From contig JAKIUV010000101.1 in the NCBI GenBank assembly GCA_021647375.1, positions 1-8,016 of the forward strand: a DNA stretch of 8,016 bases, in the 5' to 3' direction. The notes below the pieces were generated by a model. The model did no database searches, had not been told where the DNA came from, and was given only the letters and a program-made list of their open reading frames with translations. Below are positions 6,480 to 8,016 of this stretch, in pieces; position 1 is the stretch's first letter, and every line of letters starts with the position of its first letter. This DNA is from Robiginitomaculum sp. Lineage in GTDB: Bacteria; Pseudomonadota; Alphaproteobacteria; Caulobacterales; Maricaulaceae. The translations under genes were made by a program, and so were the position numbers.

Positions 6480-7672
6480 TTTTCTGCATTTAAAAATTGT
6501 TTGAGGTTGCGGGCGGCTTGCCTTATGCGTTGCTCGTTTTCGACTACGGCCATGCGAACATAGCCCTCTCCGTTGGCGCCAAAGCCGACACCTGGGGAAA
6601 CCGCGACACTGGCCTCTATCATCAAGCGTTTGGAAAACTCCAATGATCCCATAGATTTATAGGCATTTGGTAATTCAGCCCAGACAAACATAGAGGCATC
6701 GGGCGGTGTGATTGCCCACCCGGCGCGGGCAAAACTATCTACCAAAACATCACGCCGCGCCCTGTAGGTTTCCCGGGCTTCAGCGACGCAGTCTTGGGGG
6801 CCGTCGAGCGCGGCGCAGGCGGCCACTTGAATGGGGGTAAAGGCACCGTAATCCAGATAGGATTTTACCCTTGCGAGGGCGGCGATTAGCCGTTTGGAGC
6901 CGACGGCAAACCCCATGCGCCAACCGGCCATAGAATAGGTTTTGGATAGGGATATGGTCTCAACCGCAATATCGCGGGCGCCGGGTATTTGGAAAATAGA
7001 CGGCGGCGGTGCGGTGAAGTAAATCTCGGAATAGGCCAAGTCGGACAGGATTAAAGTGCCGTGGGTTTTGGCAATGGCGACAATCTCGGCGTAGAAATCC
7101 AGATCAGCAACATGCCCCGTCGGGTTGGACGGGAAGCAGACGACAATGGCGATAGGGCGTTTATCAGCGCGCGCCAAAGTAGCCTTTATTCCGGCCAGAT
7201 ATTGATCTGCCGTTATCGCCGGGATAGCCTGAATTTCAGCGCCCGCTATGATGAAGCCGTAAGCATGGAGCGGGTAAGACGGGTCGGGCGCATAGATAAT
7301 ATCGCCGGGTGCAGTGATAGCTTGTGCTAGATTGGCGAACCCTTCTTTGGAGCCGATCGTCGCGATGATCTCGTCCTCAGGGTCAAGTTCCACATCAAAG
7401 CGCCGTTTGTAATAACGGGCGCAGGCTTGGCGTAGCCCTAAAATGCCGCGCGAAGCTGAATAGCCCGTAGTGTTTGGTTTTTGCACAGTTTCGATCAGTT
7501 TATCAATCACATGCCGGGGGGTCGGCAGGTCAGGATTGCCAAAACCAAAATCGATAATATCCGCCCCTTCGCTCCGTAATTTGGCTTTCAGGGCATTCAC
7601 CTCCTGAAACACATAGGGCGGCAGTTTTTTGATGCGGTAAAATTCGTCTTGTATGTCTGGTGCTTTGGTCAT
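6476..7672 (-). CDS. alaC: AlaC-type PLP-dependent aminotransferase
   Basis: A fold-type I, class I/II aminotransferase of 398 residues, the normal length. The sequence closely resembles what I recall of E. coli AlaC (YfdZ), an alanine-glutamate transaminase: LPPYVFQEVNALK, DFGFGNPDLPTP, YSASRGILGLR, IGSKEGFANLAQAI, ARVKSYLDYGAFTPIQVAA and MGSLEFSKRLM. PLP contacts are Asn183 (PSNPTG), Asp211 and Tyr214 (SDLAYSE), the Schiff-base Lys244 (SLSKTYSMAGWRMGF) and Arg252. Arg373 (YVRMAV) should bind the substrate carboxylate. Alphaproteobacterial members are often annotated as LL-diaminopimelate aminotransferase, so substrate naming is less certain than the fold. The frame is closed upstream by TGA nine codons before the ATG, so this start is firm. 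No good ribosome binding site precedes it, which fits translational coupling to the small frame overlapping its start. Confidence 0.95.
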   Translation of the reverse strand: MTKAPDIQDEFYRIKKLPPYVFQEVNALKAKLRSEGADIIDFGFGNPDLPTPRHVIDKLIETVQKPNTTGYSASRGILGLRQACARYYKRRFDVELDPEDEIIATIGSKEGFANLAQAITAPGDIIYAPDPSYPLHAYGFIIAGAEIQAIPAITADQYLAGIKATLARADKRPIAIVVCFPSNPTGHVADLDFYAEIVAIAKTHGTLILSDLAYSEIYFTAPPPSIFQIPGARDIAVETISLSKTYSMAGWRMGFAVGSKRLIAALARVKSYLDYGAFTPIQVAACAALDGPQDCVAEARETYRARRDVLVDSFARAGWAITPPDASMFVWAELPNAYKSMGSLEFSKRLMIEASVAVSPGVGFGANGEGYVRMAVVENEQRIRQAARNLKQFLNAEN

Positions 7673-7746
7673 GATGGTCTCGGCGTGGTCTCAGTTTTGG
7701 GTATGGGAAATAGCGATTCGTAAGTTATGTAGACGTAATTTTCCAT
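7669..7746 (-). CDS. Putative 25-residue leader peptide overlapping the alaC start
   Basis: A minus-strand ATG at 7746-7744 opens a 25-codon frame, MENYVYITYESLFPIPKTET then TPRPS, ending in TGA at 7671-7669. This stop overlaps the aminotransferase ATG as ATGA, the classic geometry of translational coupling. AAGGA (7756-7752) lies 5 bases before the small ATG, a much better ribosome binding site than any before the large gene. Three Tyr codons occur within six codons (residues 4-9), so a codon-sensing leader is conceivable. An inverted repeat (7702-7710 with 7740-7747, one bulge) covers its start codon. No homologue is recognised, and a chance short frame cannot be excluded. Confidence 0.45.
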   Translation of the reverse strand: MENYVYITYESLFPIPKTETTPRPS

Positions 7747-7879
7747 AGCTATCCTTAAGAAATCCTTGCAAAGGCGCTTATTGTGTTGCCCCCAGCAGCA
7801 ATTGCGCCATGTCCGGATGGATTGACGGTTTGTTTTGGCGCGTCGCCATTGCCAGCCAGGAAGCCAGAAAGAGTGCCAG

Positions 7880-8016
7880 CTAGGGCGGTTTTTTCTTGTC
7901 TGGATGTGGGCTTGTGTCGGTCTGGCTTCTTTTCACCACAGTTTCTGGCGGCGGGATGATTGTTATTGCGCCGACCTGCTCAGCCGCCACTTCAGTTTTT
8001 TGCGCACCGATACCCA
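7880..8016 (-). CDS. 3' end of an unrecognised gene, Pro/Lys-rich C-terminus
   Basis: One minus-strand frame is open from the window edge (first full codon 8014-8012) for 44 codons to TAG at 7882-7880. The other two minus frames close within about 20 codons. It reads GIGAQKTEVAAEQVGAITII, then a Pro-rich, charged tail ending SPHPDKKKPP. Such a low-complexity tail suggests a disordered linker or C-terminus, and nothing identifies the family. Oddly, the same frame continues after the TAG for 33 sense codons to TAA (7780-7778), starting with the hydrophobic LALFLASWLAMA and ending AQLLLGATQ. The gene may therefore be broken by a nonsense change, with its true end at 7778, or the continuation may be chance. 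Codon choice looks similar on both sides. It would lie upstream of alaC on the same strand. Confidence 0.45.
   Translation of the reverse strand, partial: GIGAQKTEVAAEQVGAITIIPPPETVVKRSQTDTSPHPDKKKPP

Overview
The window looks like the chromosome of an alphaproteobacterium, with coding GC of about 50-55% where counted. The reasons are the alphaproteobacterial style of the GlyS sequence, the order glyS then ppdK (from memory, common in that class), an AlaC-type aminotransferase, and a SleB-type cell wall hydrolase of the form common in that class. The genus cannot be named from sequence alone.

Layout: 1-132 is the right part of a palindromic dispersed repeat. 156-2528 is glyS (+), the glycyl-tRNA synthetase beta subunit. 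It carries an in-frame, strongly AT-rich insertion at about 1621-2035, between its catalytic/HD half and its anticodon-binding end. The glyS-ppdK gap (2529-2849) is almost filled by two unrelated palindromic repeats: a second copy of the repeat at position 1, and a three-hairpin element ending just before the ppdK ribosome binding site. 2850-5531 is ppdK (+), pyruvate phosphate dikinase, with every catalytic residue I could map intact. The 213-base gap 5532-5744 holds a CRP/FNR-like palindrome, another inverted repeat and a CtrA-like site. 5745-6479 is an exported or membrane-anchored SleB/CwlJ-family hydrolase (+). It converges on, and overlaps by 4 bases, an alaC-like aminotransferase on the minus strand (6476-7672). 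A 25-codon Tyr-rich reading frame with a good ribosome binding site lies directly upstream of alaC and overlaps its start as ATGA. At the right edge is the 3' end of an unrecognised minus-strand gene; its frame stops at TAG (7880-7882) but stays open with a hydrophobic stretch to TAA at 7778.

The four main genes are housekeeping: translation, PEP/pyruvate interconversion, envelope remodelling and alanine/pyruvate transamination. PpdK and AlaC both act at the pyruvate node, but they are on opposite strands and I see no sign that they are co-regulated. I see no defence system, CRISPR array, phage gene or transposase. The notable features are the foreign-looking insert in an essential synthetase gene, the repeat-filled intergenic DNA, and the two unusual spots upstream of alaC.
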